NCBI RefSeq assembly: GCF_900182815.1
Contig: NZ_FXUA01000001.1
Location: forward strand, 248,001-312,000
DNA length: 64,000 nt
DNA from: Algoriphagus winogradskyi
Lineage (GTDB): Bacteria > Bacteroidota > Bacteroidia > Cytophagales > Cyclobacteriaceae
Reading direction: 5' to 3'
Shown here: piece after piece, positions 7,970 through 18,185 of the stretch
Numbering within the stretch: the first letter of the stretch is position 1
Layout of the letters: every line of letters begins with the position of its first letter
Position numbers and translations under genes: made by a program
The notes under the pieces: model-generated
What the model was told of the DNA's origin: nothing
What the model saw: only the letters and a program-made list of their open reading frames with translations
Databases searched by the model: none

Positions 7970-10426
7970 CTATTGCTCGATCAAGTTTATAAATAATTTA
8001 ATGGCACCTGGGACTCCTGCAGGCAACTCTCTGAAGAAAGAAATTCCGGTATAAATGTATATCCCATCTCCATATTTTGCATAGATCAGCGAGCCCTTCA
8101 AAGGATCTTCTCCTGGATCTTGGAATGACAGCGGGGTAGAATATTCAGGAGCAATATTCGCTTCAAAGTACAATCCTCTTTCCTGAATCCAATCGTCAAA
8201 ATCAGCAACTGTGATTTTGTTAGGACCAACTAAAATCGGATGATCCCAATCCGCTTCGAATGGGGAATTCTCTACTGTCACCCGATCTCTGCTGATTGAA
8301 AAAGGATAAGGGCCGAGATTCTCAATAAGAAGGGGTCTACTCACATTGTATTGCACGACCACAGTCCCTCCATTGTTCACATAGGCCATTAAGTTTGCCT
8401 GATTGGCTGCTAGTTCGGCATTGGTATTGTATGCCCTGATACCGACCACAATGCTTTTATATTGTGATAGGTTAACTAAAGAATAGTCATTGATTTCCGT
8501 AACCTGGTAGCCTAAAGAAGAAAGAACCGCAGGAACATCATCTCCGGCCCCCATAATGTATCCGATTTTTGCGCCAGAAATTTTCCAGTCTTCCTGTATC
8601 AAATTCATTGAAGCAGAAGAGAAATAGGTCAAATTAGGAATGTGCTTATAGGAAATCCGGTGGGTTACCTGGTCAAAAGTGCCCCCTTCAGCAGTTTCGT
8701 ATTGAGCTACAACTTCTCTCTTTTCATTTTTATCCAATTTGAAAGAGACTTGGAAAAGCTTTTTCTTTTGGCTTAACTTCTCCTCTACTCCTACTATTTC
8801 GAATTCATAATTCTGCAGGTTTTTAAATGTGAGATTTCCCTCTTTCATTTCTCCATTGAAATTGACCGTCACTGTTACAAGAGGATTAAGGTCTGAGATA
8901 AGAAATACATTTTGATCGGACACCTCCAGGTCAATCTCCGGAACTATTGTAAAAGGTTGTTTCACTTCACCATCAACCTGATCATTGTATTTGTATTCCA
9001 AAGGAATCGCCGTTTTGAATTCCTGTCCCTCGATTTTGAAAGTTAAGTCACCTCCTACCTTCATATCATTGAAGGGCTTTCCGATCATCTGTTGATCTTT
9101 CACATCATAGATTGCATCTACTACTGGGTTCACCAACCAATAAGGCTGTGAAAGCGGTGTGTTTTCTGGTATTTCAAACTCAATTGGAATTTGGAGAGTT
9201 TCGTTATTCAACGTAGTCCTTTTCTCGTCAGAATAGTAAGTACTTAATAACTGTAAAGAAATATCATTTATCAGGACTGAAGAAGGATTGTTGATAACCA
9301 GACTAGCTTTGATCGCTTCACCAGCATATCCAAGCTCTTGATTTGTTACAAATTCCATTTTTAACCCCAATATTTCAAAAATCAGCTGATCCAGTTTCTC
9401 AGCTTTCTCTAGAACCCAAGGTGTTTTGGAAGCTAGTGCCAATAGTTTAGCCCGAACGTCTAACAGAGAATTCAAGTTTGAAACTGGCGCGATGAAATTG
9501 AAATCATCAATTACTCTTTGGATCAAAGATTCGATATTTTTTCCACCTTCTACTTCCTCCCATCGATTTGGAATCCCTTCAAAAGCAGAAGTTTTAAAGG
9601 ATTCTCCTTTAATAAACTGGAGATTATCTTCAGCCGCTCCTATTCTAGCCGTGGCACCAAAGCCTTGTGATTTATGCATGGTGCGACTATCGGCAGCAAT
9701 TTGACTGTATGTTTTTCCCAGCAGGCTATTGTAATCCCCCACCTGAAAAATTGCATACTTTTCTTTTGGATTGGCTTCAAACTCTCCTCCAAAATTATAT
9801 GAATTCCAAAATATCCTCCTAGGCTGCCAGGTCTCCACGAACTTCAATTGCTCTGAAAACGCAGTAGGATCCGCAGCCAAATCAAATGCTTCTTCAGCCA
9901 AAATAGCCGAAGTGGTGTGATGACCATGATTCCCTCCAGGAATTGTATTGAATCTAGTGATGATAATATCTGGCCTGAAACTTCTTACTACCCAAACCAC
10001 ATCGGACAACACCTTCTGTTTATCCCAATTTTGAAGAGTCTCATCTGGGTTTTTTGAATACCCAAAATCCATTGCCCTGGTAAAAAACTGCCTTCCCCCA
10101 TCGGTCTCTCTGGCACGGAGCAATTCTTGTGTTCTGATTTGCCCGAGTTCAATTCCCAGTTCTTTCCCAAGCAAATTCTGCCCTCCATCTCCACGTGTCA
10201 AACTTAAGTATGCAACTTCCACATGCTCGCCATTCCGAAGGGTAGATATCAATTGGGTATTTTCATCATCCGGATGTGCCGCTACATACAATACCCTTTT
10301 GGTTTCTTTGAGCTGAAGCAGCTGATGATAAATTTCTGATGAAGGAACTGATTGAGAAATACAGATCAAACTGTTTAGCAACAAGGAAATAAATGCTAAA
10401 CTACTGAACACTACTGGCTTGGTCAT
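7970..10426 (-). CDS. PIG-L family (LmbE-like) deacetylase, exported
   Basis: 818 aa. A signal peptide (hydrophobic 8-24) precedes the LmbE/PIG-L fold. The zinc and catalytic motif AHPDDE is at about residues 50-55 and the third ligand region is GGNHGHHTT near 165-173. Family members are zinc-dependent N-deacetylases of GlcNAc-type substrates. The enzyme domain ends near residue 290. The long remainder is beta-rich and resembles NEW3/Ig-like modules followed by a glutamine-amidotransferase-like domain near the C-terminus (GYIMGAGDDVPAVLSSLGYQ, VVGIRAYNTN). The gene is first in an operon with the small membrane peptide and the SSS symporter. The exact substrate is unknown. Confidence 0.87.
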   Translation of the reverse strand: MTKPVVFSSLAFISLLLNSLICISQSVPSSEIYHQLLQLKETKRVLYVAAHPDDENTQLISTLRNGEHVEVAYLSLTRGDGGQNLLGKELGIELGQIRTQELLRARETDGGRQFFTRAMDFGYSKNPDETLQNWDKQKVLSDVVWVVRSFRPDIIITRFNTIPGGNHGHHTTSAILAEEAFDLAADPTAFSEQLKFVETWQPRRIFWNSYNFGGEFEANPKEKYAIFQVGDYNSLLGKTYSQIAADSRTMHKSQGFGATARIGAAEDNLQFIKGESFKTSAFEGIPNRWEEVEGGKNIESLIQRVIDDFNFIAPVSNLNSLLDVRAKLLALASKTPWVLEKAEKLDQLIFEILGLKMEFVTNQELGYAGEAIKASLVINNPSSVLINDISLQLLSTYYSDEKRTTLNNETLQIPIEFEIPENTPLSQPYWLVNPVVDAIYDVKDQQMIGKPFNDMKVGGDLTFKIEGQEFKTAIPLEYKYNDQVDGEVKQPFTIVPEIDLEVSDQNVFLISDLNPLVTVTVNFNGEMKEGNLTFKNLQNYEFEIVGVEEKLSQKKKLFQVSFKLDKNEKREVVAQYETAEGGTFDQVTHRISYKHIPNLTYFSSASMNLIQEDWKISGAKIGYIMGAGDDVPAVLSSLGYQVTEINDYSLVNLSQYKSIVVGIRAYNTNAELAANQANLMAYVNNGGTVVVQYNVSRPLLIENLGPYPFSISRDRVTVENSPFEADWDHPILVGPNKITVADFDDWIQERGLYFEANIAPEYSTPLSFQDPGEDPLKGSLIYAKYGDGIYIYTGISFFRELPAGVPGAIKLFINLIEQ

Positions 10427-10508
10427 AAAAGGGCATTCTTTATCCCTACAAGCTAGAATAAGCCTGATGGAAATAAAAATATTTTTTGATTAAAGGAAAA
10501 AGAAGTGC

Positions 10509-11639
10509 TTAAGGGATGATTATCTTCCTCACTTTTCCAGGAATTGTGTAGCCAAAAGTAAATTCAAAAAAATCTGCCTTTGCTTTATGAGCCTTAATTT
10601 GTACCCCTGCAAATAGATTGTGATTCATTCTATAGCGCACACCTATTCTCTCATAGAAATTAGCTGTTTCTTCATTCAAATCAGCCTTACTCAGGTACAC
10701 TCCAAGGGCAATAGGCATATATAGTTTCTCTGTCAATTTCCATTCCCAAGAGCCAACAACTGCAAAGGAGTTGACCTCTGAAAAAGTAATGCTTTCTCCA
10801 GGATATCGAAAATTTGCGCCTCCACCATAAAACCAATCTAAACCTAAACCCATCCGGTATTTATATGAAAGTTCCCAAAGGTAATTCACTCCTAATCCTC
10901 CTCTGAAATAAGCTCGCTCTCCAATAGCATAGCTTTTCAAACCGGTATAAGCTGTAATATTCAAGAAAAACCTTTTTTCTAAAGGAGGAAATTCGGGTTT
11001 AGGACCAGGGTGAAATTCTTCTTTATCCAGAGGAACTCTAATTCCTACTGAAATAGGAATAAAATTGATTCCAGAATTAGGCTTTTTAATAGATCCATTT
11101 GAATAATGCTTGGCACCTATTGAAGTAAAAACATCAAATCTATTAGAAATCTGGTAAGAAGCTTTAAATCCGAAATGAATGTGAACATTTACCGCAGATC
11201 CTACGAATCCGTTTATGGGATTAGTTTCTGCATCATAAGGATTCATATTGAAACCTAAACCAATTTGCGTGAAATAGCTAAAATTCAGTTTTCTATCAAA
11301 ATTGAGCTTACCGAATGGAACCTCCCCAAAAGCATAAACGCCCATTGGCCTTCCTATTTCAGTGTAATAATTAATAGCAGATGTGAAACCTACTCCATAG
11401 CTAGGAAATCGGTTGATGTAATTGTAGTGATTATTTTCGCTGCTTCTCCATCCAAAACGTACATCAAAACCTTTGTAATCAATCCTATCTATTAATTCAT
11501 TAGCCCAATCTTTATTGTTGCCGATGATAGGCCCTTGATCATAAGAAAATTCGATAACCTTTTTGGATTGACCATTTGTTTGAAAACTAAATAACCCAAA
11601 AAATAAACAAGCCAATATTTGTACTCCTTGCAATCGCAT
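10509..11639 (-). CDS. Acyloxyacyl hydrolase / PagL-like lipid A deacylase, outer membrane
   Basis: 376 aa with a signal peptide (QILACLFFGLFSFQTNGQ). Residues 28-205 resemble the PagL-type lipid A 3-O-deacylase beta-barrel, including the catalytic H-x-S-N motif KHYSN (His178, Ser180, Asn181) followed by KKPNSGINF, the usual P-N-x-G context. The C-terminal half repeats amphipathic beta-strands and could complete a larger barrel; it is longer than proteobacterial PagL. The reaction would remove an acyl chain from lipid A in the outer leaflet. The gene stands alone. A TATCTTTG hexamer on the minus strand (11663-11670), just upstream of the start, may be its -7 element. Confidence 0.78.
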   Translation of the reverse strand: MRLQGVQILACLFFGLFSFQTNGQSKKVIEFSYDQGPIIGNNKDWANELIDRIDYKGFDVRFGWRSSENNHYNYINRFPSYGVGFTSAINYYTEIGRPMGVYAFGEVPFGKLNFDRKLNFSYFTQIGLGFNMNPYDAETNPINGFVGSAVNVHIHFGFKASYQISNRFDVFTSIGAKHYSNGSIKKPNSGINFIPISVGIRVPLDKEEFHPGPKPEFPPLEKRFFLNITAYTGLKSYAIGERAYFRGGLGVNYLWELSYKYRMGLGLDWFYGGGANFRYPGESITFSEVNSFAVVGSWEWKLTEKLYMPIALGVYLSKADLNEETANFYERIGVRYRMNHNLFAGVQIKAHKAKADFFEFTFGYTIPGKVRKIIIP

Positions 11640-11763
11640 AGATACTTTAAATTTTCAGAGGGCAAAGATATAGATAATGCAAAAAACTCGGCTATCTATT
11701 TTGAATCTAGGTTCCGACAGTAAATCACCGAACAATTCTAGCAGCTATGGCCCCCATGACTAA

Positions 11764-11799
11764 AACAAAAAAAGCCTCTGAATAGTGATTCAGAGGCTT
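11764..11799 (-). terminator. Rho-independent terminator after the gyrA-linked TPR gene
   Basis: On the minus strand AAGCCTCTGAAT-CACT-ATTCAGAGGCTT forms a perfect 12-bp stem followed by a T-run. It sits about 24 bp after the stop codon at 11823. Confidence 0.88.
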
Positions 11800-11822
11800 C
11801 AATTCAAGTATTAAGACAAGAA

Positions 11823-13034
11823 TTACATGTTATCCTGCCAATTCGGACCTTTCAATTCGATCAACATTTTATTATATTTTTCCATTTCAGCTTCATTCTT
11901 CAATCGAAGGTTAACTTGATAAAGAATGGCCATGATATCAGTATTATCAGGTCTAATTTCTAGCGCTTTTTCAAAATATGGAATTGATTCTGCGTAGTAA
12001 CCATTAGATTCTTTATTCATAGACTCCGATCTAGCTTCCCACTCTTCGTCTGAAAGAGCTCCTAATTCTACAACGATTTCTCTAGATTTTTCTAGCAAAA
12101 GAGCACCTGCATAATAGTTTCCATCATAGAATTCAGGATCTGCAACTACTGACTTTTTGTAATCCTCAAGAGCACCATCCATATCGCCAGCTTGTTCCTT
12201 CAAGTATCCTGATCTCAAAAGAATACCTGCGTTATTTGGGTCATTTTTCAATGCGTCTTGAATGGAAGCCATTGCTTCGTCCATTTTATTCAATTGAAGT
12301 AGCAATTGGATCTCGTACTCAGCCAGGATTTTATCTTCAGGATAATCCTCTTTAGCAGCCATTATCAAATCATAAGCAGCCTCCGGGTTTTTATCTTCAC
12401 CTGTTAGAATTTGAACCATTAAATAATAAACAGTCAGCTTATTATATTCTTCTACATCTAGCAAATATTCAAAATGCTTCTTTGCTTCCTCATATTTACC
12501 GAGTTCATTAGCAATAAAACCAGCGTTATAATGAATAGTAGTATCCGAAAGATCTACTTCACCTGCTAGATCAAAGAACTCATAAGCCATCTCCTCATCA
12601 CCATCGTTATATCTCTCTAATGCCTTGTCAAAAGCAATGTTTTTGAGCGTATAGATAGAATATGGTCTTAGGTTGTCAGGAACACCTGGCATATCATCTG
12701 CATAAACTTCTTCGCCTACACCATTTTCTTTGTCACTTCCTGCCATTTCAAATGCTTTGAAATAAGTTGATAAAGCAGTATGTCCAGTTTCTACAGTAGA
12801 AGCAGTATTACTGGAATCAGAACCAAACATTTTGGTTTCAATCTGTGCCTTTAAAAGGTAAGTCGCAGGATCGCCTCCCGTTTCTGGATCAGAGCTTGCA
12901 GCTTCTATGTCGGTCATTGCAGCAGCGAGATCTCCGGATTTAAAGTTCTTCTCTGCAGAACGAACGACTTTTTTTTGTCCAAAAGCCAGGGTCGTTGCAC
13001 CGATCAAGGCCATTGATAGAATTAGCTTCTTCAT
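11823..13034 (-). CDS. TPR-repeat protein, exported, downstream of gyrA
   Basis: 403 aa with a signal peptide (ILSMALIGATTLAFGQ). TPR-like helical pairs run through the mature protein, clearest near residues 165-195 (HYNAGFIANELGKYEEAKKH), 265-300 (AGILLRSGYLKEQAGDMDGA) and 340-370 (ESIPYFEKALEIRPDN). The protein is acidic. It lies 27 bp downstream of gyrA on the same strand and is closed by a strong terminator, so the two are probably co-transcribed. No enzymatic domain is seen; a periplasmic scaffold role is the general expectation for such proteins. Confidence 0.85.
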   Translation of the reverse strand: MKKLILSMALIGATTLAFGQKKVVRSAEKNFKSGDLAAAMTDIEAASSDPETGGDPATYLLKAQIETKMFGSDSSNTASTVETGHTALSTYFKAFEMAGSDKENGVGEEVYADDMPGVPDNLRPYSIYTLKNIAFDKALERYNDGDEEMAYEFFDLAGEVDLSDTTIHYNAGFIANELGKYEEAKKHFEYLLDVEEYNKLTVYYLMVQILTGEDKNPEAAYDLIMAAKEDYPEDKILAEYEIQLLLQLNKMDEAMASIQDALKNDPNNAGILLRSGYLKEQAGDMDGALEDYKKSVVADPEFYDGNYYAGALLLEKSREIVVELGALSDEEWEARSESMNKESNGYYAESIPYFEKALEIRPDNTDIMAILYQVNLRLKNEAEMEKYNKMLIELKGPNWQDNM

Positions 13035-13061
13035 TTTAGCGTATTTTTCTTGTTTGGTTGG

Positions 13062-15635
13062 TTATTCGTTTATTTCATTTGATTCATCGGAAGAGTTTTC
13101 AGAATCATCAGCTTTAGGCTCTTCACTAGTAGTATCAGCGTTCTCGTCTGTTACTTCTAAGGTGTCTTCTAAAACTTCTACATCCTCTTCTTTTGATATT
13201 TTTTCAATAGAAGAAATTTCGTCATTCTCCCCTATTTTAATCAATCGAACTCCTTGAGTAGCTCTTCCCATAACGCGAAGACCATCGACAGAAATTCTGA
13301 TTGTGATCCCAGACTTATTGATAATCATCAAATCATCTGTTTCTACTACTTCTTTGATTGCAACTAGTGCTCCGGTTTTCTCGGTTACATTCATTGCCTT
13401 CACTCCTTTGCCTCCACGATTGGTGATTCTATATTCGTCTAGACTGGAGCGTTTTCCGTATCCCTTTTCAGACACTACGAGCAGGGTGGCATTTTCTTCA
13501 GATGCACATACCATGCCAATCACATAGTCATTATCATCATTTAACCTGATCGCTCTAACACCAGTAGCTGTTCGACCCATTGGCCTTACTGCTTCTTCGT
13601 TGAAGTGAATAGCTCTTCCAGATTTTGCTGCAATCACGATATGCTGGCTGCCATTGGTCATTTCTACATTTACCAATTGGTCATCCTCACGAATATTTAA
13701 AGCAATGATACCGTTTGTTCTAGGTCGACTGTATTGCTCCAAGGTAGTCTTCTTAATTACTCCTTGCTTAGTGACCATAACTAAGAAGTGATTGTTCAAG
13801 TAATCCTGATCATTCAAATCCGCCACCTGGATAATGGAACGAATCTTATCATCTTGCTCAATGCTGATCAGGTTCTGAATTGGTCTTCCTTTGGAAGTTT
13901 TAGATCCTTCAGGGATAGCATAGGTTTTCAACCAGAATAATTTTCCTTTGTCGGTAAAGATCAACAAGTAATTATGCGTGGATGCTGTAAATAAGTATTC
14001 TGTAAAATCATCTTGTTTGGTACTTACGCCGCGTGATCCTACTCCTCCCCGTCCTTGAGTTCTGTATTCTGTAAGCGCAGTACGCTTCACATATCCTTCA
14101 TGAGACACCGTGATAATCACTTCCTCATTTGGAATCATATCTTCATAACTGAAATCTTCAGCATTATGCTCGATTTCAGTTCTTCTATCATCAGCATAGC
14201 GGGTTTTCATTTCTGAAAGCTCTTCTTTGATGATTTCCATTCTCTTGTCTTCATTCGCAAGAATTTCTTTGAGTTCCTCGATCAATGCCATGATCTCGTT
14301 GTACTCATTGATGATCTTCTCACGCTCCATTCCAGTCAATCGCTGCAATCTCATATCGAGAATAGCTCTTGCCTGAATCTCACTCAACTCGAATCTTTCG
14401 ATCAAGCCATTTCTTGCTGTCTCAGGATCGGCAGAATTTCTAATCAAAGAAATCACCTCATCCAAGTGATCCAACGCGATCAAATATCCCTGGAGAATAT
14501 GAGCTCTTTTCTCAGCTTCTCTAAGTTCATACTCTGTTCTACGAATCACTACCTCATGTCGGTGATTGACATAATGTACGATCATATCTTTCAGATTCAG
14601 TGTATGCGGTCTACCTTTTACCAAGGCAACATTATTCACTGAGAATGAAGTCTGTAGCTGTGTATGCTTGTATAAATTATTAAGAACAACACTGGAAATA
14701 GCATCACGCTTTAATTCGTAAACAATGCGCATTCCAGAGCGATCTGACTCGTCACGAATGGCAGATATTCCATCGATTTTCTTTTCATTGATGAGCGCAG
14801 CAGTTTTTTCTACCATGCTTGCCTTATTCACCATGTATGGAATTTCGGTGATGATAATCATCTCCTTATTTCCACCATCTTTGACTTCCACATTCGCCTT
14901 ACCACGCATAACCACTCTCCCTCTACCAGTCTCGAATGCAGCTTTTACTCCATTGTAACCATATATAATACCACCAGTAGGGAAATCAGGAGCAATGATA
15001 TGCTCCATCAACTCAGATATAGTGATATCATTATTGTCAATGTATGCTACAATGCCGTCAATTACTTCACCTAGGTTGTGAGGGGCCATGTTCGTAGCCA
15101 TACCTACTGCAATACCGGAAGCTCCATTCAATAAAAGTGCTGGAACTTTTGCAGGTAAAACAATTGGCTCCTTGAGGGAGTCATCAAAGTTGAATTGAAA
15201 ATCTACTGTCTCTTTATTGATATCCACCAAAAGCTCCTCAGCTATACGCTTAAGTCTGGCCTCGGTATAACGCATAGCCGCAGGATTATCTCCATCCACT
15301 GAGCCAAAGTTACCTTGACCATCCACCATTGGATACCTCAGAGACCAAGGCTGGGCCATACGAACCATCGTTTCGTACACGGCTGAATCACCATGAGGGT
15401 GATACTTACCAAGCACCTCACCGACTATTCTGGCTGACTTCTTATAAGGTTTGTTATGTAATACTCCCAGTTCCTGCATTCCAAAAAGGATTCTGCGGTG
15501 TACTGGTTTTAGTCCATCTCGGACATCTGGAAGCGCTCTTGAAACAATAACCGACATCGAATAATCGATGTAGGCACCACGCATTTCCTCTTCAATGTTA
15601 ATGGGTATGATGTTCTCGTTTTCTCCTTGAGCCAT
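13062..15635 (-). CDS. gyrA: DNA gyrase subunit A
   Basis: 857 aa type IIA topoisomerase subunit that cuts and rejoins DNA. The winged-helix region contains the quinolone-determining segment [20 protein letters not shown] and, just after it, [10 protein letters not shown] with the catalytic tyrosine. The serine equivalent to E. coli Ser83 is kept; the Asp87 position is Glu, as in several wild-type gyrases. The C-terminal pinwheel domain has a GyrA-box-like QGRGGVG near residue 550, which marks gyrase rather than topoisomerase IV. It ends in a very acidic tail (about 45 residues rich in Glu, Asp and Ser). Probably co-transcribed with the downstream TPR gene. Confidence 0.97.
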   Translation of the reverse strand: MAQGENENIIPINIEEEMRGAYIDYSMSVIVSRALPDVRDGLKPVHRRILFGMQELGVLHNKPYKKSARIVGEVLGKYHPHGDSAVYETMVRMAQPWSLRYPMVDGQGNFGSVDGDNPAAMRYTEARLKRIAEELLVDINKETVDFQFNFDDSLKEPIVLPAKVPALLLNGASGIAVGMATNMAPHNLGEVIDGIVAYIDNNDITISELMEHIIAPDFPTGGIIYGYNGVKAAFETGRGRVVMRGKANVEVKDGGNKEMIIITEIPYMVNKASMVEKTAALINEKKIDGISAIRDESDRSGMRIVYELKRDAISSVVLNNLYKHTQLQTSFSVNNVALVKGRPHTLNLKDMIVHYVNHRHEVVIRRTEYELREAEKRAHILQGYLIALDHLDEVISLIRNSADPETARNGLIERFELSEIQARAILDMRLQRLTGMEREKIINEYNEIMALIEELKEILANEDKRMEIIKEELSEMKTRYADDRRTEIEHNAEDFSYEDMIPNEEVIITVSHEGYVKRTALTEYRTQGRGGVGSRGVSTKQDDFTEYLFTASTHNYLLIFTDKGKLFWLKTYAIPEGSKTSKGRPIQNLISIEQDDKIRSIIQVADLNDQDYLNNHFLVMVTKQGVIKKTTLEQYSRPRTNGIIALNIREDDQLVNVEMTNGSQHIVIAAKSGRAIHFNEEAVRPMGRTATGVRAIRLNDDNDYVIGMVCASEENATLLVVSEKGYGKRSSLDEYRITNRGGKGVKAMNVTEKTGALVAIKEVVETDDLMIINKSGITIRISVDGLRVMGRATQGVRLIKIGENDEISSIEKISKEEDVEVLEDTLEVTDENADTTSEEPKADDSENSSDESNEINE

Positions 15636-15731
15636 ATAATGCTATTCACGGGGTCGATTAAGCCTGCAAGATAGTAAAAACCTGCTCTATTTGAAAAGAG
15701 ATTATAAAGTACAAAGACGATAATCAAGACT

Positions 15732-16754
15732 TTAATACCACTGTCCTACTTTCCTGTCCTGAAAATTAAAAATACCACTTCCTCTGTACTCAATTCCGTT
15801 GTGCATATGCTTCATCACAACGCCACAGCCTGCAATTTTGCATCGTTTTGTTCCTGGAAAACGAACAGCAAGTCCTAATTGCATTGCATAAACCTTTTGA
15901 TCAAGGTCTTGGAATTCGGAAAAATCAGATGCTGCATAAGTGAACTTGCGGAAATCAGCTCCTCCTTTTACAAATAATTTAGTATACTCGGAGAAGTCCC
16001 GTTCTATCCTGAGAGCTAATCCATAATAATTTTTATCTGAAACGGCCAACCGAGGAACATATGGACCAGCGCTACCAACTAGTGCCGGATCATAAGCCTT
16101 CTTAAGATCCAGCTTGCCGAATTCCGCTTCAAAAATAAACCTCCAAGGATAATTCTGTCTAGCTCTCTGTCTAAGTTCTGACTGCATGTAAAGATTGGAT
16201 GAAGAATAATTTCTATATCTCCAATTCAAAAATGCACGTCTTCTATTTGCATCATATAGGACCAACCCTACAGTTCCGTATAATTTATTGACTTGGTAGG
16301 TAACTCCTTCGAAGTCAAACTGATAATCTCCACCTTGCATGGGAGCTAAATTTCCCCACTCCTGACCAAAGCCACCGCCAATTGTTAAAAGATTGAAAAG
16401 GTTAATTCTTAACCCGCCATTCCAATTTGGAAAAACCCAATCTCCGCCTTTCATTTCTAGAGGGTTTTCTTCAGAAATAGCTAAAGGATCTCCATCGAAA
16501 TTCTGAAAGCGGGAAAATGGGTAAAGATTAGTATTGGCTGAATAAAAATTTGTTCCAAATTGCTGATAAGCACCACCTCCTGATAGCTCTACGCTGAACG
16601 CTTCCAGCACATTCCTAGTCACATTCCCTAACCCAGACTCACTTTTAGGATTTTTGGCTTTTTGAGAAATTCCAAAAATATCTTCTTCCTGTGCTAAAAC
16701 AGTAGTGAGAATAAAACATAGAAACAAGGTGATAGGAAGCTGTCTGTAATTCAT
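15732..16754 (-). CDS. Conserved hypothetical exported protein, probable outer-membrane beta-barrel
   Basis: 340 aa with a signal peptide (LPITLFLCFILTTVLAQ). The mature chain is rich in alternating aromatic/polar strands (AFLNWRYRNYSSSNLYMQSE, YYGLALRIERDFSEYTKLFV, AMQLGLAVRFPG), a pattern expected of a small outer-membrane barrel. The last 45 residues contain CKIAGC and HMHNGIEYRGSG, a cysteine/histidine-bearing tail without an assigned role. The gene lies upstream of gyrA on the same strand with a gap of about 96 bp. No family with a known function is recognised. Confidence 0.72.
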   Translation of the reverse strand: MNYRQLPITLFLCFILTTVLAQEEDIFGISQKAKNPKSESGLGNVTRNVLEAFSVELSGGGAYQQFGTNFYSANTNLYPFSRFQNFDGDPLAISEENPLEMKGGDWVFPNWNGGLRINLFNLLTIGGGFGQEWGNLAPMQGGDYQFDFEGVTYQVNKLYGTVGLVLYDANRRRAFLNWRYRNYSSSNLYMQSELRQRARQNYPWRFIFEAEFGKLDLKKAYDPALVGSAGPYVPRLAVSDKNYYGLALRIERDFSEYTKLFVKGGADFRKFTYAASDFSEFQDLDQKVYAMQLGLAVRFPGTKRCKIAGCGVVMKHMHNGIEYRGSGIFNFQDRKVGQWY

Positions 16755-16789
16755 AATAATCTAAACGAAGGCTCGGGACTCTTGGTGTG

Positions 16790-16826
16790 AAATTAAAAAA
16801 AAATGCCTCCCAATCAGGAGGCATTT
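16790..16826 (-). terminator. Rho-independent terminator after the 171-aa exported protein
   Basis: On the minus strand AAATGCCTCC-TGATTG-GGAGGCATTT is a perfect 10-bp stem followed by a long T-run. It lies just downstream of the stop at 16849. Confidence 0.87.
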
Positions 16827-16848
16827 TCATATTAACTTAAATAATTTC

Positions 16849-17364
16849 TTATTTTCCGTCAGTTGGTTCTTCAGTATCTTCTTTCTCAGCTTCTTGCTTT
16901 GCCTTCATTTCGGCAATCATAGTATCAAGTTTCTCCTGAACAGCAGGATCTTCTTTGGTTGCGGCTAATACTTTATTGTAAGTACCAGCTCCCAAAATCT
17001 CCTCATCCATTATCAGCCCAGTTTTGTATTCTTTCAAAACTCCCTGCAGCGATCCTTGAAATTCTTTTACTTCTTCGAAAGCAGCTTTTTCTTCATCTGT
17101 GACATTTGCTTCCGTCATTTTAGCTTCGTCACCCCAAGCAGCTTTGATTTCATTATATCTTGCTCCACCTTGAAAAATCTCATTTTCCAAGATCATGGCT
17201 TTTAATTCTTCAGTTTTTGAATTTACATAATTGTCAAATGTTACCTCTACATTTGCATATTTAGCCAAGTCTTCATCTGTGACTTTCTCCTCATCTTGTG
17301 CGTAAGCAGCAAGCCCTAGGAACGCGAATAACGCTCCGAAAAGCAATACTTTTTTCATAAACAT
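16849..17364 (-). CDS. Small exported helical protein (DUF4168-like)
   Basis: 171 aa. A signal peptide (KKVLLFGALFAFLGLAAYAQ) is followed by an acidic all-helical chain starting VTDEDLAKYANVEVTFDNYV, which resembles the opening of DUF4168 proteins; the match is by eye and tentative. The C-terminal 25 residues are a Glu/Lys-rich tail. Either ATG at 17364 or the one two codons later (17358) could start it. The gene is monocistronic, with its own terminator. No reaction can be proposed. Confidence 0.7.
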   Translation of the reverse strand: MFMKKVLLFGALFAFLGLAAYAQDEEKVTDEDLAKYANVEVTFDNYVNSKTEELKAMILENEIFQGGARYNEIKAAWGDEAKMTEANVTDEEKAAFEEVKEFQGSLQGVLKEYKTGLIMDEEILGAGTYNKVLAATKEDPAVQEKLDTMIAEMKAKQEAEKEDTEEPTDGK

Positions 17365-17471
17365 TGTGATTTTAATTTCCTTATAATGTCTAATAAAACT
17401 CTCAAAAGCGAAAAATTCAAGAATTTCGAGGCCTTTTTAAGATATTTTATGATAAATGGCTTTTCACAAAG

Positions 17472-18131
17472 TCAAACCAGCTCAATGCTCTTTAGTTGAT
17501 GGATTGTCAGAACAGGATCAGGAGAGTTGAAAACAAAACTTCCGGCAACTAAAATATCAGCACCTGCCGCTAATAACTTTGGAGCGTTATTCAGATTAAC
17601 CCCTCCGTCAATTTCTATCTTAGTATTAGATCCCTTAGCCAAAATTAAATCCTTCAAACGTGCCACCTTAGAATAAGTATTTTCTATAAACTTCTGACCT
17701 CCAAACCCTGGATTTACTGACATCACAATGACTTGGTCAATATCCTGGATCACATCAGATAAAAGTTCTACTGGCGTATGAGGATTGATGGCAACACCAG
17801 CTTTCGCTCCCAGACTGTGGATCGCCTGCAAAGTTCTATGCAAATGTGTGCAGGCTTCATAATGAACAGAAATCACCTCTGCTCCAGCTTTCCTAAAGTC
17901 TTCTAAATAATTATCCGGATTTTCAATCATCAAATGCACATCCAAAGGTTTTTTTGCATGACGTTGAATCGCTTCGGTCACAGGAATTCCAAAAGAAATA
18001 TTGGGTACAAATACACCATCCATTATATCCACATGGATATAATCCGCCGCCGATGAATTCAACATTTCTACTTCTCGTTGGAGATTTGCAAAATCAGCAG
18101 CTAGTATAGATGGGGCAATTAAAGGGGCCAT
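17472..18131 (-). CDS. rpe: Ribulose-phosphate 3-epimerase
   Basis: 219 aa TIM-barrel enzyme that interconverts D-ribulose 5-phosphate and D-xylulose 5-phosphate in the pentose phosphate pathway. All family motifs are present in order: APSILAADFANL (N-terminus), HVDIMDGVFVPNISFG (metal-binding His and Asp), DVHLMIENPD, VNPGFGGQKF and EIDGGVN, with the phosphate-binding VAGSFVF at the end. It is cytoplasmic and of standard length. It follows the subtilase gene on the same strand with a short gap. Confidence 0.96.
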   Translation of the reverse strand: MAPLIAPSILAADFANLQREVEMLNSSAADYIHVDIMDGVFVPNISFGIPVTEAIQRHAKKPLDVHLMIENPDNYLEDFRKAGAEVISVHYEACTHLHRTLQAIHSLGAKAGVAINPHTPVELLSDVIQDIDQVIVMSVNPGFGGQKFIENTYSKVARLKDLILAKGSNTKIEIDGGVNLNNAPKLLAAGADILVAGSFVFNSPDPVLTIHQLKSIELV

Positions 18132-18185
18132 GAATTATATGTTGAAGATGTGAAAAAACGAATTTACAACTCAAGCCACAATTTC

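Noticed and set aside
15314..15420. Glu instead of Asp at the GyrA position equivalent to E. coli 87, as a quinolone-resistance mark
   Set aside because: Glu is the natural residue in several wild-type gyrases, and the Ser83-equivalent is unchanged.
12907..15550. Several long antisense ORFs over gyrA and its neighbour
   Set aside because: They mirror codon bias of the coding strand, have no domains, and overlap well-supported genes entirely.
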